From Penicillium oxalicum (Eukaryota > Ascomycota > Eurotiomycetes > Eurotiales > Aspergillaceae): 64,000 nucleotides of DNA. Under the pieces are notes generated by a model, which was given only the letters and a program-made list of their open reading frames with translations, ran no database searches and had not been told where the DNA came from. The position numbers and the translations under genes are program-made. The stretch covers positions 1,674,001-1,738,000 of the forward strand of contig NC_064657.1 of NCBI RefSeq assembly GCF_001723175.1, read 5' to 3'. Below, piece after piece: positions 1 through 11,949 of the stretch (within the stretch, counting starts at the first letter, position 1; every line of letters begins with the position of its first letter).

Positions 1-2
1 GG

Positions 3-785
3 AATGAGTATGGCGAGCTTCGCATGATCGTCAACAGTGTCCAGGACCTCGACGGTATGCCCGCGACAAGCAACCCTCTTCCTGTCTCCGACCCCCCCGC
101 GGTGGAATCGACTCCCCAACGACCCGAAATGACAGCGCCACGAACCTCCACCATTAAAATTCAAAGCCCGCCATCGACCAAGCCAGAGGAAAAGAAGGAC
201 GACGCGGCAGTTCTTGCGCTTCGCCAGGCGAGCTCTGAGGCTGCCACCAAGGCAAAGAACATGGCTAACGAGAAGAAGCCCGATGTCAAAAAGTCCGAGT
301 CGACCAAGTCGGATGAGGCTTCAGTCGCGAACCCAGTTCAGTCGGACCAGCCTTCTTCTCCCAAGGCCCATCGTGGATCTGTCGCTCCCGAACTCCCCGA
401 TCTCGCTCCTGATTCGCCCTCTGGTCCGAAGCGTCCTCCTCTCGTGCCCGAAGTCGCGGCCGTCTCCTCGGCCAATTTCCACGTGGACAACGCGGTGGAA
501 CTGGGACTCGTGGAGCACCACCGGGGGTCGATCATCTCGGGCAGCGACGAAGCGGATAAGGACCAGGTCGTAACGGAGATTCGCCAGTCCATCTCCGGGG
601 CCGAGGGGCCATCCGCCTCCTTGGATGCCTTGAGAAAGGAAGCCGCTGGAAAGGACCACGATGAGAGCATCATTGAGGAAGTGCCGGGTGCGGAGGAGAC
701 GCCAATGGAAGAGAAGACCAAGGGGGAATCGGTCACCACGGCACCAGAGAAGAAGATTGATGTGGAAGAGAAAGCGAAGCAGTGA
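3..785 (+). CDS. 3' end of an unrecognised protein with a disordered, acidic/Ser-Pro-rich tail (partial)
   Basis: The reading frame is open from the first bases of the window to a TGA at 783-785, so the true start lies upstream. The visible 260 residues are low complexity: many Pro, Ser, Glu and Lys, repeated Lys/Glu blocks, and phospho-site-like Ser-Pro pairs. No folded domain, membrane segment or catalytic motif is visible in this part. Tails like this are common on fungal membrane enzymes and lipid-related proteins, but nothing here identifies the parent protein, so I give no function. It is convergent with the ribulose-phosphate epimerase gene; about 450 bases of T-rich spacer separate the two stop codons. 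The internal ATG at 24 is in frame but should not be taken as the start. The coding call is fairly sure, because the frame is long and has a regular codon pattern; identity is unknown. Confidence 0.7.
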   Translation, partial: NEYGELRMIVNSVQDLDGMPATSNPLPVSDPPAVESTPQRPEMTAPRTSTIKIQSPPSTKPEEKKDDAAVLALRQASSEAATKAKNMANEKKPDVKKSESTKSDEASVANPVQSDQPSSPKAHRGSVAPELPDLAPDSPSGPKRPPLVPEVAAVSSANFHVDNAVELGLVEHHRGSIISGSDEADKDQVVTEIRQSISGAEGPSASLDALRKEAAGKDHDESIIEEVPGAEETPMEEKTKGESVTTAPEKKIDVEEKAKQ

Positions 786-1239
786 AAAATCGGTTTGACC
801 AGTGCTGCGACATGATGAAGATGTTCGCCCCCAGACACAAATTCTGCTTCCTCCTTTCTTGGGCTGGACCAGCTCTTATCAGCTATGTTTTTGATACCAG
901 ACCTTGTTCATGTGTCAGTCAAGCTTTTTTGTTGTTTTATTATTATTGTCGTTTTTTCTTTCTGTTTTTTTGCGCAATTGGGAGACACCAAAGTGTACAT
1001 TATCCGGGACAATTTCCAATAGAACTCATATGACGTGACTATCCCGCACAAGTATTCAGAACCACGCCAGTCTTGGCTTCAACCTTCGGTTATGTACACT
1101 TTACGAACCGTGTATTCTTTCAAAGAAATAATGACTTGCTTCTCAGATGTAGGAGTTTTGCGCCTGGGCAGGCTGACTGTCTCAATCTCCAGCCTGCCTT
1201 TGTGCCCATTCTATTCCACGCCGGGAATCATGATGCCCT

Positions 1240-2237
1240 CTAGACCTTGGACTGAATTTGACGCTTTTGAACGGCCTCACGCAGCTTTTGAATCACATCG
1301 GCCGGGTCTTCCGCACCGAAGACGGCGGAGCCGGCCACAATCACGTTGGCGCCGGCATCGGCCGCCTGGTCGATGGTGCCCACTCCCAAACCACCGTCGA
1401 CTTCGATGTTCAGGTTGGGATACCGTTCGCGCAAAGCAGACACCTTGGGCAGCTCGGAGGCCATGAACTTTTGACCGCCGAAACCCGGGTGTACCGTCAT
1501 GACGAGAACCATCTGCGCGGGAGGGTGAAACGACATTAGCAGGGATTTTATGTTTCATTCCTGTTTGGAGGGGGGGGATGCTTGGGTGGTGCGCAAAGGG
1601 AAATCTGGCAACTTTTGCCCCGGGGAGGGCATCACGATCTACTCACATCGGGGCGCTCCTTCTCATCGGAGCTCTCCAGAATATCCCAGAGCACATCGAC
1701 CGGCGTGTCAGGCTTGATCGCGATACCGGCCTGCATGCCCTGCTCGTGGATATACTTGATCAGTGCACGCGGACTGGTGGGCTCCGTGGTGCTCTTATCG
1801 GCAGGTTCGGTCGCGGCGACGGAGGAGACGGCGGCCTCGTAGTGGAAGCAGTACAGGTCACAGCCGGCCTTTTGGAATTCCTTGACCCATTTATGCGGCT
1901 AGATAAGATTGGCAGTCAAAGAGTAATGTCAGTATCAATCGCATTCACCCCATCAAAGACAGAGATGGATGGAGAGGGTCAGGTTGCGACGGACCTCCGC
2001 AATCATCATGTGGCAGTCAAAGGTGCCCCGCGCCCCGGGCTCGAGGGGTCGGTCCACGCAGCCACGAATGTGGGAGACCACCGGGCATCCGATGGTCATG
2101 TTGGGTACAAAGTGGCCATCCATGATGTCGATGTGCAGCCAGTCGGCCCCCTGCTGGATCTTTTCGGCGCAATCATGGCCCAGATTGGCGAAGTTGGCGC
2201 TGAGAATCGAAGGCGCAATGATCGCGGGCGGCGCCAT
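1240..2237 (-). CDS. rpe1: Ribulose-phosphate 3-epimerase (three exons)
   Basis: Interconverts ribulose 5-phosphate and xylulose 5-phosphate in the cytosolic non-oxidative pentose phosphate pathway. Exons read on the minus strand are 2237-1995, 1898-1647 and 1512-1240 (255 aa). Introns start GTCCGT and GTGAGT and end TAG and CAG, with all phases consistent. The TIM-barrel family signatures appear in order: [13 protein letters not shown] at the N-terminus, the metal/catalytic [23 protein letters not shown], the phosphate-loop region [11 protein letters not shown], the catalytic-Asp segment EVDGGLG, and VAGSAVFG near the C-terminus. Family proteins are about 220-250 aa, so the length fits; residues inserted after the CFHYEA motif (Ser/Thr/Glu-rich, near residue 105) are slightly longer than usual and typical of fungal versions. 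The start is the ATG directly before [10 protein letters not shown] 4.4-kb gene-free stretch lies upstream. Confidence 0.95.
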
Positions 2238-5200
2238 GGGGGGGGAGAAGTGGGAGAAGGGGTGGGAGATTTGTAAAAGAAGACGGAAGAGCTCAAGTCA
2301 CAGTGAATGACCCAGATGAATGAGCAGAGAGGTCCAAAGAGAGTCAAGATGGGATTCCGAGACTGGCAAGGCGGCAATTATCAACAGTATGCGGAATCTG
2401 TCGTCGGCAAGTGACCCGTTGGTCCAAAGCTTCTGATTGACATCACCTCCGGGATCCGGCTGAATGGCTGAATCCGAACCCACTTTTTAAGTGATGACGG
2501 GCTGAGACGGTCCAGTCGGAGTCCAGTGGTCAGGCAGGAATGGGGATTTATGTAGTAGTGCGAATTGCACTCCCGACTGCTTGTAGACTCCAATTCTCTC
2601 CATCTACGGCATTTCGTTGCAGTGATCTAAGCAAGTCAAGGATCTCTTGCTGCTTGACTTCCTTCCGTTTACTAACTCGACCGCACCGCCATGAAATTTC
2701 TCTTTCCCCCCTTTTTATTTGGGTATCATGGCGGCCCAGCCAAATTACCAACCGGTGGTCTATCTCCCGGTTACATGACCTGAGTGACCGACCTCTCTAC
2801 CTTCGGCTGCTGTTCCCATGCGCGCTTCAATGAAACGACTTCTTGGATAGTTATGAAAGCAATTGCTCCCATGCTCGATCTACTCAGTAGCTCGACCGAC
2901 GATTCCAGGCTCATGAGGAGACTCCACACGAGGAACGTTTACTATTCCAATCCCAAAAAAAGCGCCATAGCGTGCCTCTTTATGAGACTGCAAAGTCTAT
3001 TTACTGTTGATCACAGCCGGAGGCTCGCCTGCCCCGGAAATACCGGAGACTACGAGTCTGTGTCTTGGAGAAAATCAATTCATGGAGCAAAACAAAGCCC
3101 AATGTCCAGGTGAGAGAATCGGTTTCACTGGGCCTGCTTTGGCACCCCCCGATCAGGGCGTCAAAATGGATCCCCCCATAGGATTTGATAGACTGTTGGT
3201 GATAGCAGGGACTCGCTCCCCATCAATCTGGCCATCTTCATCCTCTCGCATTTTAGACTGCTTGCACAGATCTGGATGACACTGGTTATTGCTCACCGCT
3301 CATCTCTCAGTCGATAGTCCTATTTGAAGACTTTATCCATCACATATGGAGAATGTCTTTCACTCCGACTTGGCTGAGGTAAATAAAACAGTCACCAGCA
3401 ACAGATGGGTGGCCCCTGGTGAGGAACAGAAGCCGTACCTTAGTGATACACGTATTATGTTCACAGACTTCAAGTGCACCAAGTCAAACCTGCGTTGAGT
3501 AGAGTTGAACAGGCGTTTTGACTATCATGACGGAGACAAAAGTGGAATTTACCTGTTGTTTCTCGAATCCACTGTGTCCACATCATATCGTAGTCGCGTC
3601 ATTGTTTTTGATTGGGTATAGTCAAAAGCCGAGAGCTCTTTACTCTCTGAGCATTTGTTAGACAGGTGTCGGATCGTGAAACCCGGGGCAAGCCACTACT
3701 CGATTAGGCATGACTGGGACGAAATTCAATATTCGCTCCCGCGGGGCACTGCTAACCAGGCGCCCAAGGCCCGAACTCACTAGCAATGACGGAATATACT
3801 GTCAATTGAAGGATTTAAATAGGTCGTGTCCGATGGAATGTGGGCTGACGGGAGCGAAGAGGCCTCTAGCTCCAGGATCAGCCGAGACATATGTAGTGGG
3901 GGACTCGAGGCAAAAACGATTTTACAGAGTATTGAGAGGTACATTTGATTTTTTGCAGTCTCCGAGGTCCCGAAATGGCCTGAAGAATGTAATTAGTATA
4001 CGAGGTTCTGCTCAGAAAACATGCGTTGAGACGAGAAGAATCGGCACTAGACAGATATAAAAAGCTGGCCCAAGCCCCGGCGCCTATCAGAGACCGTCTC
4101 TACGCGCCGACCTAGAACCTTAGGGGTGCGACTTCGTCATTGGCATACCCGCACCGATAAATAAAGTGAAGGATTATGCTTGGGCGCCTCGTACAATCTT
4201 TCTTTTTGTTCCCCAGAGTCGATATTATCCGACGAATTTTACAGAGGGTATTTGCCCTGAAGATGGTCATCGGTCGGGAAGATAGCCCAGTGAATGTAAA
4301 ATTGAGCAGATAGTTTGGTGGGTCCGATGAACATTGTCGCAGCTACGGGAAAAACGCTGGTCACATCCATTTGGCTTCATATTACGTAGTTCGAGAAAAA
4401 AAAAATTCATGCTCGAGTCGCTTCTCGTTGCAATAGTCTCTCTCCTCTATAGTCGCGAGCAAGACTCTTCCACGACCGTATAGGTGTTCTTGGCGCCGAT
4501 TCACCTACCCGGTCACGCCTCGAGTTGGGTGTATCCCGTGTACCGATGGATCGAAGCATCGGTCTGTCTACATCAGCCTTAGCCACTTCATCAGTCATCA
4601 AGGTCAAAATTTGACTAATTCTTCAGCCCCCGTTCAATCAATACATCCTGCTGGCCGATCAATTTTGAAGCATGTTCGGCAAGCATCACTAGGGTGGTGC
4701 CGGAAGGCTGGGTACACTCGGGACTTCAGAGTGCATGCAAGACTCCCCACCAGGCGCCAAAACGACCCAACCCCCATTCCATGACTGGCATGATGGCGGA
4801 CTGAAGATGTCTGAGTTTTGAGAGTGACCACATGGCGCATTTGAGATTTCGCCCGGCAAATGAGATGTGTTCCAGCTGCTCTGGCAAATTGCCCTCCTCG
4901 GTTTGACGCCAAATCCACTTTCTTTCTTCCCGTCTATCGCTCACATGGAACCCAATTCCACCTTGGAGGCGTGTCTAGCATCATTGTGCTTGGTATGACT
5001 ATGCCAGCAGACTTTCCTTGAATGAAAAGAAGCTCCACTGGCCTCGGACACGCGCCTGGATCCGGTGTTCCCATGGGATGTGAAAGACTCGATACCGTTA
5101 CCAAGCAAGATGGAATGGTCCAAACTAGGTGTAAGAAACAGAAGACGAGGTTTGCGCACCGGTAAAAGACAGCTCCCTCGACAAGAGTCCTTTGTTGGAT

Positions 5201-6625
5201 TTCATTGTCTCGAGGATGACAGTCTCCATGGTCCACACGGAATCTGGCACCCATCGGATCCAGATAGAGCTAGAGGCATATACATACTGGCTCCTGGGTC
5301 GGGCAGCCAGTCCCAAACACCGATTCTCGATTCTCAGCAAGGAGCAACGAAGCTAATTAACCTGATTTTTTTCCATCGCGAGAGGGAGAGAGATCTGTCA
5401 TTCGTTCAGCGCCCTCTTCTCTGGAGCCTGGGCAATATCTCCATGTCACCTGACGGTGAGTTGGAACGAATCGCGTGCCGTGGATACACAGCATCTCTGC
5501 TGCACCGTCTGCCCGCACGGGCATGAAGACACCGGCGGCCGTCCCTCCGTGCAAAATGTCCGTTAATCACACTCGTCTTGCCGAATGAGAGGGTGTGGTC
5601 AGATAACCAGATCGACTCTTTTGGGCCAACTTAATCATGATTTCCGTGCCGGACTGCTCGAGACTAAGTTTAGCCAGCCCCGGCGCCTACAGAACCGCCA
5701 CGACTGGTCCGGCCTCCTGCACCCCCCCATCAGCTCCCGGACGGCCTGGGCGGTCCGTCACCTCCTCGCCACGCCGATTGGTCACCTTCGGCTCCCCCGC
5801 CTGCAGCCTGCAGTAGTTCCCCTCGTGCATCCTATGTCTTCTTACATATCCTACATACCGAACTGGAAAGGTCTTCTTCTTCCCATCTTCAGAGCGTCAG
5901 GCTACGCAGATGATGGGCTCTGGGCGACTCGCCCATTTCTCACGGACAGCCAATGATGGGCCTGTTCACTTTCCTTTTACGCGGGGATGGGTGATTTTCA
6001 TCACTTACTCGTGCTCGAGCGTGCAGTAGCTTGACCAGCAACCGGTGGCCGGTGACCTCAATGGAGTAAATTTGCTGGAGAACCGGGATGAAGAACTCCA
6101 TGTGCCCCAACCTTGCAGGCGCCCACTCGTCGCTCGAATACGGATCGGAAGGGGAGGAACTCCCTCAAAAGTGCTGAGCGAGGTATATATCCCAGCCGAG
6201 GGGGGAGGGGAGCGTCCTCGCTCGCGTCCTTGATCCCGTCATCTCGTGTTTCCTTTTTTTCCGTGTTTGGTCTCATGCTCTGGTAGCTGAGGCGACCTCG
6301 CTGTCCTTTCTTCCATTACGTCGTTTTGGTTTGCGACTTTACCACTCATCCGAGTTTTTCTTCAGTTGGATCACATTCGACCTGTTGCGAACGCATTCTG
6401 GACCCGTTGACCGGTGTCGATGCATCTTGGTTTCCGAGTCTGATTTTTTGAGATACCCATAGATTCGCGTGTTACCGGAGAACACTACCTGGCATTCTCT
6501 ATCATTCTTTGTCCGTGCTCGGATTCATCTCTCTTTTGCGTGTCGTTTCATTGCGTTTCTTCTCTTTTTTGTTTTACTTGGTGGTCATCGGACTTTGCGA
6601 GAGATTTGGGAAGACGTAGACAACA
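2238..6625. other. 4.4-kb intergenic region without a convincing gene
   Basis: This stretch separates the divergent epimerase and methyltransferase genes. Open frames here are short, have no family resemblance, and cannot be joined into one product with sensible splice sites. The final 400 bases are pyrimidine-rich and contain a TATATAT motif near 6185, about 440 bases before the methyltransferase ATG. They look like a promoter followed by a long 5' untranslated leader. I see no tRNA, repeat array or transposon feature in the rest. Confidence 0.5.
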
Positions 6626-9600
6626 ATGGCCGACTCCATTTTAATCCATTCCATGCGATGTCCTCCGCTCCGGCAGCCACGGGGCACAGTACTCGACCCC
6701 ATCATGGAAGACAGTCGGGAATCCCAATTCACCGAAAAGGCTGTGACGATGATACCGCCGAAGCCGACTCAGATCAGCCCGAAGTTGACGCTGAAGACGA
6801 GCGGGCTACCAGCGCCGACGAACTCGCGGCTGGCCCGGTTGATGTCGCCTCTCTCTGCCGGGACTCTCTCATCATGTTCAGATTACGAGTGGCAGCAAGG
6901 GATACCGGATTATGATGACATGTATGATGCCACTGATGACAATGATACCGATGACGATAATTCGACCGAAATCAGTGAGTCATGTTTCTCGGGGATCGGG
7001 ACCCAACGCTCGAGCTTGATCACACCCATCACCAGAAACTCGGTCACATCGACCGGCAGTCGCGGTAGTCACGGAGGGCGGAATTTCAGCTTGAAACTCG
7101 ACATCCCATCGTCCACCCACTGGCCGTCTCTGAATGGCACCTGCAAGAATTCGCCTGTCCCTCCAACGCCGCCGTCAAAGATTCCCGTCTCACCGGCAGC
7201 CCTCTCCTTACTGAGTCGAAATGTGCCAGCTTCTTACGCACCACCTTCGCTCGACGGCAGCATCTCCTCGGATCAGGACTCCAACCTGAGTGCCCTGGCT
7301 ACTCCGGACTCAAACTCGATTCCCGATACCGACTGGGATCCACGCGACCTTCATGTCCGGCCGGATCTGGACGAGGGTAATGTGGCCGCGCTGGGCGCGG
7401 AGGAGAATCATCTCAATCTCGAAGATGTCTCGATTGCCATCGAAACACCACATGAAGATTGGCGCAACAGTTTCGGACGCTTCGACCAATTCCTGCCAGC
7501 GCTGCACGACATTTCTTTGGCGTCCTTGAGCCTTGATGGCGAGATGCCCCCAGAGCTGCCCTCACGAGAGCCAACCCCTTCCGAAGAAGGGGTGTATCTC
7601 CCCGATGGGGCGTTGGCAATGTTGCAGCAGATTCCACTGGACCGTACTCCTGAAACATGGTCCGAGACTTCTGAAGACGATGAGATGTGGCAGCTCCAGC
7701 CTGCGCCTCGCTCCCGTCCTCGCAGCGCGGACGGAATCACTCCGGCATCTGATCTGTCGGGCTACAGCTTTAGTGAGTTGAGCATCCCATCACCTGGCGG
7801 CTTTTTCGCCTCTTTGGCCCCGCGAGCTCGTCACACATGGTCACTTCCCAATACCCATCTTCCACCGACAACGGCGGTGGCGGAAGGCTTCTATGATCTC
7901 CCATTTCCTCGAGATCAGGGCGAAGTTGTTGAGCAGGTCATCGAGTGGCCAGATCGCGCGCACGGGGACGACCCGGACACAGCCATCCGCGTCGAGGAAG
8001 GCCCTCCCACTGCCATACGACTTCCATGTGACACACCCACGCAGCCTCTCGGGCGGCAAGACATGAGTCCCCTCAGTGCAACCTTTGAGGCGGTTCAAGA
8101 GATTACGCAATCGGGTAATGTGTACGAATACGACGAGCTCTATGAGACCGAACTTCAGCAGCGTGCCGCGGCGAGCCTCGATCGAACGAGCGTGTGGCTT
8201 ACAGCGCAAGCAACATACCTCTCGGCGCTGAATGAAACCAACCCGATTAACGATATCGAGTCCAAGACTGATGTTTCCTCGCCGGTGGAGCCCGATACTT
8301 GCTCCGAAGACGCAGAGTCGGCACCCCAAAAAGTGGTTCGATTTGCAGATGGTATCCCCGACTCTCTAAGTCCCCATCCGCCGATGTTTGCCAGCAAAGA
8401 TTCCATTTACTGGCGGGGGTTCCAGTCGATTCGCCAAAGAACAACGCCTGCGGATGGTTTCTTTCACCGCAACATGCGTTTTGATGCCATTCAGTCGTTC
8501 CGTCTTGGTCTGCTTGATACGCATCTCAATGGCCTGATGGGCAAGTACGAGCTTGTTCTGCCAGCGAGACCTCCATACAAGGGCCCATTCTCGCAAGCGC
8601 CTCGAAATTCGATCATCACTTCGGTCCTCGCCGAGAAGGCGCAATTTGCAAAACTTGAAAAGGAACAGCTCGTTCTCGCCCAGCTTTGTCAACCGATGTG
8701 GGCCATGGACGCCCTTCGATGTCTCAACGGCGGCAAGCTTCTCACCAGCCCAGTTGAGAAACGAGCCAAGCGCGTTCGCAAAACGCCCCAGAGTCAAAAT
8801 GGTCAAACCCCGCGCGCAGTGCGCATTCTTGATCTTGGTGGTCATGCGTCTTGTGAATGGGGCTGGCACGCGGCGTTGGAGTACCCTTCAACGAAGGTAT
8901 ATTCGGTCGTCAACAGGACGCAAGCCGTCAACAGCGCCATCAAAGGACCACCCAATCACCGTGTGGTGACCGTGGACCGGCTGTGGGAGTTGCCGTTTGG
9001 AAACAACAAGTTTGACGTCATCACCACTCGGTCTCTGCATGCCCTATTGAAGACTCGGTGCCCCGAGGGACTTGACCGCGATGAGTACGACTTGGTGCTG
9101 AAGGAATGCCGCCGCTGTCTCAAGCCTGGTGGTTATCTCGAGTTCATCGTGCTTGATGCCGAAATCTCTCGTGCGGGTCCGACGGTCTCGGCAACCTCTG
9201 TCGAGTTTGCCAAACAGCTTCGTACGCACGGATACGATCCTGCGGCGTCCAAGAACTTCGTGGCTCGTCTTGGCCAGGGGGGCTTTGTCAACATCAAGAG
9301 GGCGTGGATGTTCCTGCCCATGGGCACGGAGCCTGCCACGCCGGAACCTCCCCGGGAGACTCCCGCTCCGCGAGTACAGAGCCAAATCGAGAACTACGAA
9401 GCGGTACAGGGTCCCATTGGCAGCACCGAAGACATTGCCAGCATTACGGGGATTCTGGGTGGCTGGATGTGGGAGCAGTGGCTAGTCCGCCTGCGAAGTG
9501 AAACGGGTCAGGATCGAGCCAAGTTGCTTGACGGAGTGGGTGCCTTGTTCGATGAGGGGAGAAAGATGGGTGCAGGCTGGACCTGCTTATCTGGATGGGC

Positions 9601-9646
9601 GATGAAGCCCAAAGTCGTGAAAAAGATGGTGCAGTCACGTCACTGA
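6626..9646 (+). CDS. Large protein with C-terminal SAM-dependent methyltransferase domain
   Basis: A single uninterrupted 1006-aa frame. Residues 1 to about 620 are low complexity (Ser/Pro/Asp/Glu-rich), with an Asp-rich run near residues 95-115 and many Ser-Pro sites, which suggests a long disordered regulatory region. The class I Rossmann methyltransferase fold is at about residues 730-890: a motif I-like strand ILDLGGHASCEWGW, then VVTVDRLWELPF, the motif IV-like strand KFDVITTRSLHALL, and the post-motif helix and strand CRRCLKPGGYLEFIVLD, which resembles the Methyltransf_11 group. The usual GxGxG of motif I is altered, but this is common in fungal members. The substrate cannot be inferred. 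The start could also be the in-frame ATG at 6704. No partner gene is adjacent. I am confident of the coding region and fold, not of the biological role. Confidence 0.85.
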   Translation: MADSILIHSMRCPPLRQPRGTVLDPIMEDSRESQFTEKAVTMIPPKPTQISPKLTLKTSGLPAPTNSRLARLMSPLSAGTLSSCSDYEWQQGIPDYDDMYDATDDNDTDDDNSTEISESCFSGIGTQRSSLITPITRNSVTSTGSRGSHGGRNFSLKLDIPSSTHWPSLNGTCKNSPVPPTPPSKIPVSPAALSLLSRNVPASYAPPSLDGSISSDQDSNLSALATPDSNSIPDTDWDPRDLHVRPDLDEGNVAALGAEENHLNLEDVSIAIETPHEDWRNSFGRFDQFLPALHDISLASLSLDGEMPPELPSREPTPSEEGVYLPDGALAMLQQIPLDRTPETWSETSEDDEMWQLQPAPRSRPRSADGITPASDLSGYSFSELSIPSPGGFFASLAPRARHTWSLPNTHLPPTTAVAEGFYDLPFPRDQGEVVEQVIEWPDRAHGDDPDTAIRVEEGPPTAIRLPCDTPTQPLGRQDMSPLSATFEAVQEITQSGNVYEYDELYETELQQRAAASLDRTSVWLTAQATYLSALNETNPINDIESKTDVSSPVEPDTCSEDAESAPQKVVRFADGIPDSLSPHPPMFASKDSIYWRGFQSIRQRTTPADGFFHRNMRFDAIQSFRLGLLDTHLNGLMGKYELVLPARPPYKGPFSQAPRNSIITSVLAEKAQFAKLEKEQLVLAQLCQPMWAMDALRCLNGGKLLTSPVEKRAKRVRKTPQSQNGQTPRAVRILDLGGHASCEWGWHAALEYPSTKVYSVVNRTQAVNSAIKGPPNHRVVTVDRLWELPFGNNKFDVITTRSLHALLKTRCPEGLDRDEYDLVLKECRRCLKPGGYLEFIVLDAEISRAGPTVSATSVEFAKQLRTHGYDPAASKNFVARLGQGGFVNIKRAWMFLPMGTEPATPEPPRETPAPRVQSQIENYEAVQGPIGSTEDIASITGILGGWMWEQWLVRLRSETGQDRAKLLDGVGALFDEGRKMGAGWTCLSGWAMKPKVVKKMVQSRH

Positions 9647-10221
9647 TTGAATCATGACACACAGGGTGTTGTCCCACGCTTGATGTTTTTACGCCTCTAC
9701 TTACTCTACTCTATGCGCCCAGGCGGCCGATTTACCTAATGTAATACGAGATGACCAAAATCCAAGTTCCCACACATACATGTTGACTTTCACTGCGGCA
9801 GGCCTGGATGCAGGAATCGTGGTCTCACGCAGAGTCAAGTTCGTATTGTTCACTTCTTGTATCCCCGTAGCTTTCTTCCCCATCGACGCCGGATGGATAT
9901 ACTCTTGGCATATGTTACCTCGAGTGTAAAAATTATCCCAGTACTGTGAGGAGGATGCTGGCACGCGGATGTGGGCGGGCTGCTCGACGACGAAGCTTGC
10001 CGCCATCGTTGGCAGCACGGTCACGTGGGGATTTGCTGCGGAGCTGCGCTTCTCCCCAGCATTGCCCGCTTCGTCAGGTTCGAGCTCTCGCGACTGAAAA
10101 TCGACGTCTTTTGCTCACTGCGTATACCCTGCAGCGCCCAACAAGCGACCCTTGATTGTTTCCACACTCATCGTCGCGAAACCTCTCCCGGTCGTCCACA
10201 CGAGCGCAATACCCCGCCATA
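9647..10221. other. Intergenic spacer between methyltransferase and LSM2
   Basis: Contains the 3' trailer of the methyltransferase gene and the LSM2 promoter. No gene or repeat is visible. The last 150 bases are pyrimidine-rich, as often seen upstream of fungal housekeeping genes. Confidence 0.45.
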
Positions 10222-10755
10222 ATGCTTTTCTTCAGGTAACCGCCCACATGCAATTGCGCCCTCGATCGCCATTGACAATGCGCTGACCCGATTGCAACAC
10301 TATAGCTTTTTCAAGACGCTCACCAACCAGATGGTGACTATTGAGCTCAAGAATGACATTCGCATCCGTGGAATCCTCAAGTCTGTCGATCAATACCTCA
10401 ACATCAAACTGGACGATATCGAGGTGCTGGACCTCGACAAGTACCCGCACCTGTCGTCCGTCAAGAGCATGTTTATCCGTGGAAGTGTTGTGCGCTACGT
10501 GATGCTGCCCCGGTCAGAAGTTGACGTTGGTCTGTTGGAGGATGCTACAAGGCGAGGTGCGTGATATGCAGGACAAAGTGGTTCAGGCTCCACGGGATGA
10601 TGAACAGCCTCGCTGGTGGGGCGTCTTCTTTCGAATGTCGCCCTCCAAGCAGGATGCAAAGTTCATCGAGGTCTGAACAAACTTTGATTGAAGGCCGATA
10701 CTAACTCTTCTGGCAAATTGCAGAGGCCGCCAACCAGGTCGGTAAAGCTCGATAA
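10222..10755 (+). CDS. lsm2: LSM2, U6 snRNA-associated Sm-like protein (three exons)
   Basis: A subunit of the LSm2-8 ring, which binds the 3' end of U6 snRNA in the nucleus, and of the LSm1-7 ring, which acts in cytoplasmic mRNA decapping and decay. Exons are 10222-10235, 10306-10556 and 10724-10755 (98 aa), with donors GTAACC and GTGCGT, acceptors TATAG and TGCAG, and a CTAAC branch-point-like motif at 10701. The first exon is only 14 bases and gives MLFFS across the junction, matching the conserved LSm2 N-terminus. The Sm1 motif spans VTIELKNDIRIRG to QYLNIKLDD (residues about 14-42), and the Sm2 motif is MFIRGSVVRYV (about residues 61-71). The tail RREAANQVGKAR matches the usual charged C-terminus and supports the third exon over read-through into an immediate stop. 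Length fits the family (about 95 aa). Confidence 0.95.
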
Positions 10756-11949
10756 ACACTATCCGCGAATCGAACCAAAAGCGGGAGAGCCACTTCCGTT
10801 GTCTTTCTTGATGCTCCAAATCTTATCAACCCATGATGCACAAAAAAAAGACCCATTTACGGGGCAGGATTACAATGGACGCACTGCGCAGCTTGACATG
10901 AACCAAAGCTAGTGCAATGTGGAGGATGACAATTGATATGATATGCGGACGCGGATGATCGCTAATGAGATGCTTTGGTCTGGTGCCCGAGACCTAGAAT
11001 GGGCTTTCGCAACCTGATAGTTGACTTGATGCGAGCCTGTATGTTCCACACGGCAGGGACACGTATTGAACACATCATGAATGCCACGTCAGGTTCTTGA
11101 AAATATTTGGGATAATTGAACGCTCTGTCCTGACTACGTACAGAGCACATAGGTGTGAAGTTGGCCATCCAACTGACTCGGCCGAGGATATTGGTGCATT
11201 TATCTGTAAATCCTATGGAGATCCATGTATTGGACTGGAGGTGGAAGACATTCGTGGCGTGACCTACCTACGGGCCGTAGCTATGCGGGAGTTGCATGGA
11301 TTCCATTCTCCAGATGGTGAGGATCACTGGAGACAGACACTAGGTACGGACTGCAATGGAATACCTGCATGGACCAGACCTACCACTGAAGTCATGAGCT
11401 CGTGCGTGGTCACCACCCAGCGTATATTTGACTATCGATATTTCTTGGCAGGACCAGGCGGGTGCGTCTACCTGGACAATTACTCGGAATATACAGATGG
11501 AGGCAGGCTCGTAATATGGATTTAGCAAAGGTCGAGCTTTCGAAATGACCAAGTTCAACGCTTATATCTAGTACATGACCGGATCTTTCCAAGATCTAAT
11601 CCACTTCAGTAATGTTCTCAAACTATATGAGGTCCATCCGGCTCTGCACCTCCTCTCCATCTTCTGCGTTCCACGCTTGATGGACATTTGCCCAGGTGGG
11701 CCCCACGTGACTTCGTGTCGCGCCGATCGCGCGATTCAGGCTCCGACGCATCGGGTGGCGTAGACCCAAGATTCGATCTTTGTCCATGGGATAATGAAAC
11801 CGCAATCTGTACATATTTTGGCGAGTATTTCAGTCAATCTCAGCACCGGTGAATCGCATCCGGCGACTGGTCATCAAGTCTTTGCTTGGAGCTGAGCTTC
11901 GGGCTTCCTGTTGAGCTACCGTCCCTTCCTCTTCTCTCTTTTCCAGGCA
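10756..11949. other. Intergenic spacer between LSM2 and PSO2
   Basis: A 1.2-kb gap. A 142-codon open frame at 11097-11525 has no recognisable similarity, no signal peptide and no splice partner, so I did not call it. The rest looks like the LSM2 trailer and the PSO2 promoter. Confidence 0.4.

Noticed and set aside
11097..11525. 142-codon open frame between LSM2 and PSO2
   Set aside because: No similarity to any family I know and no supporting context; probably non-coding.
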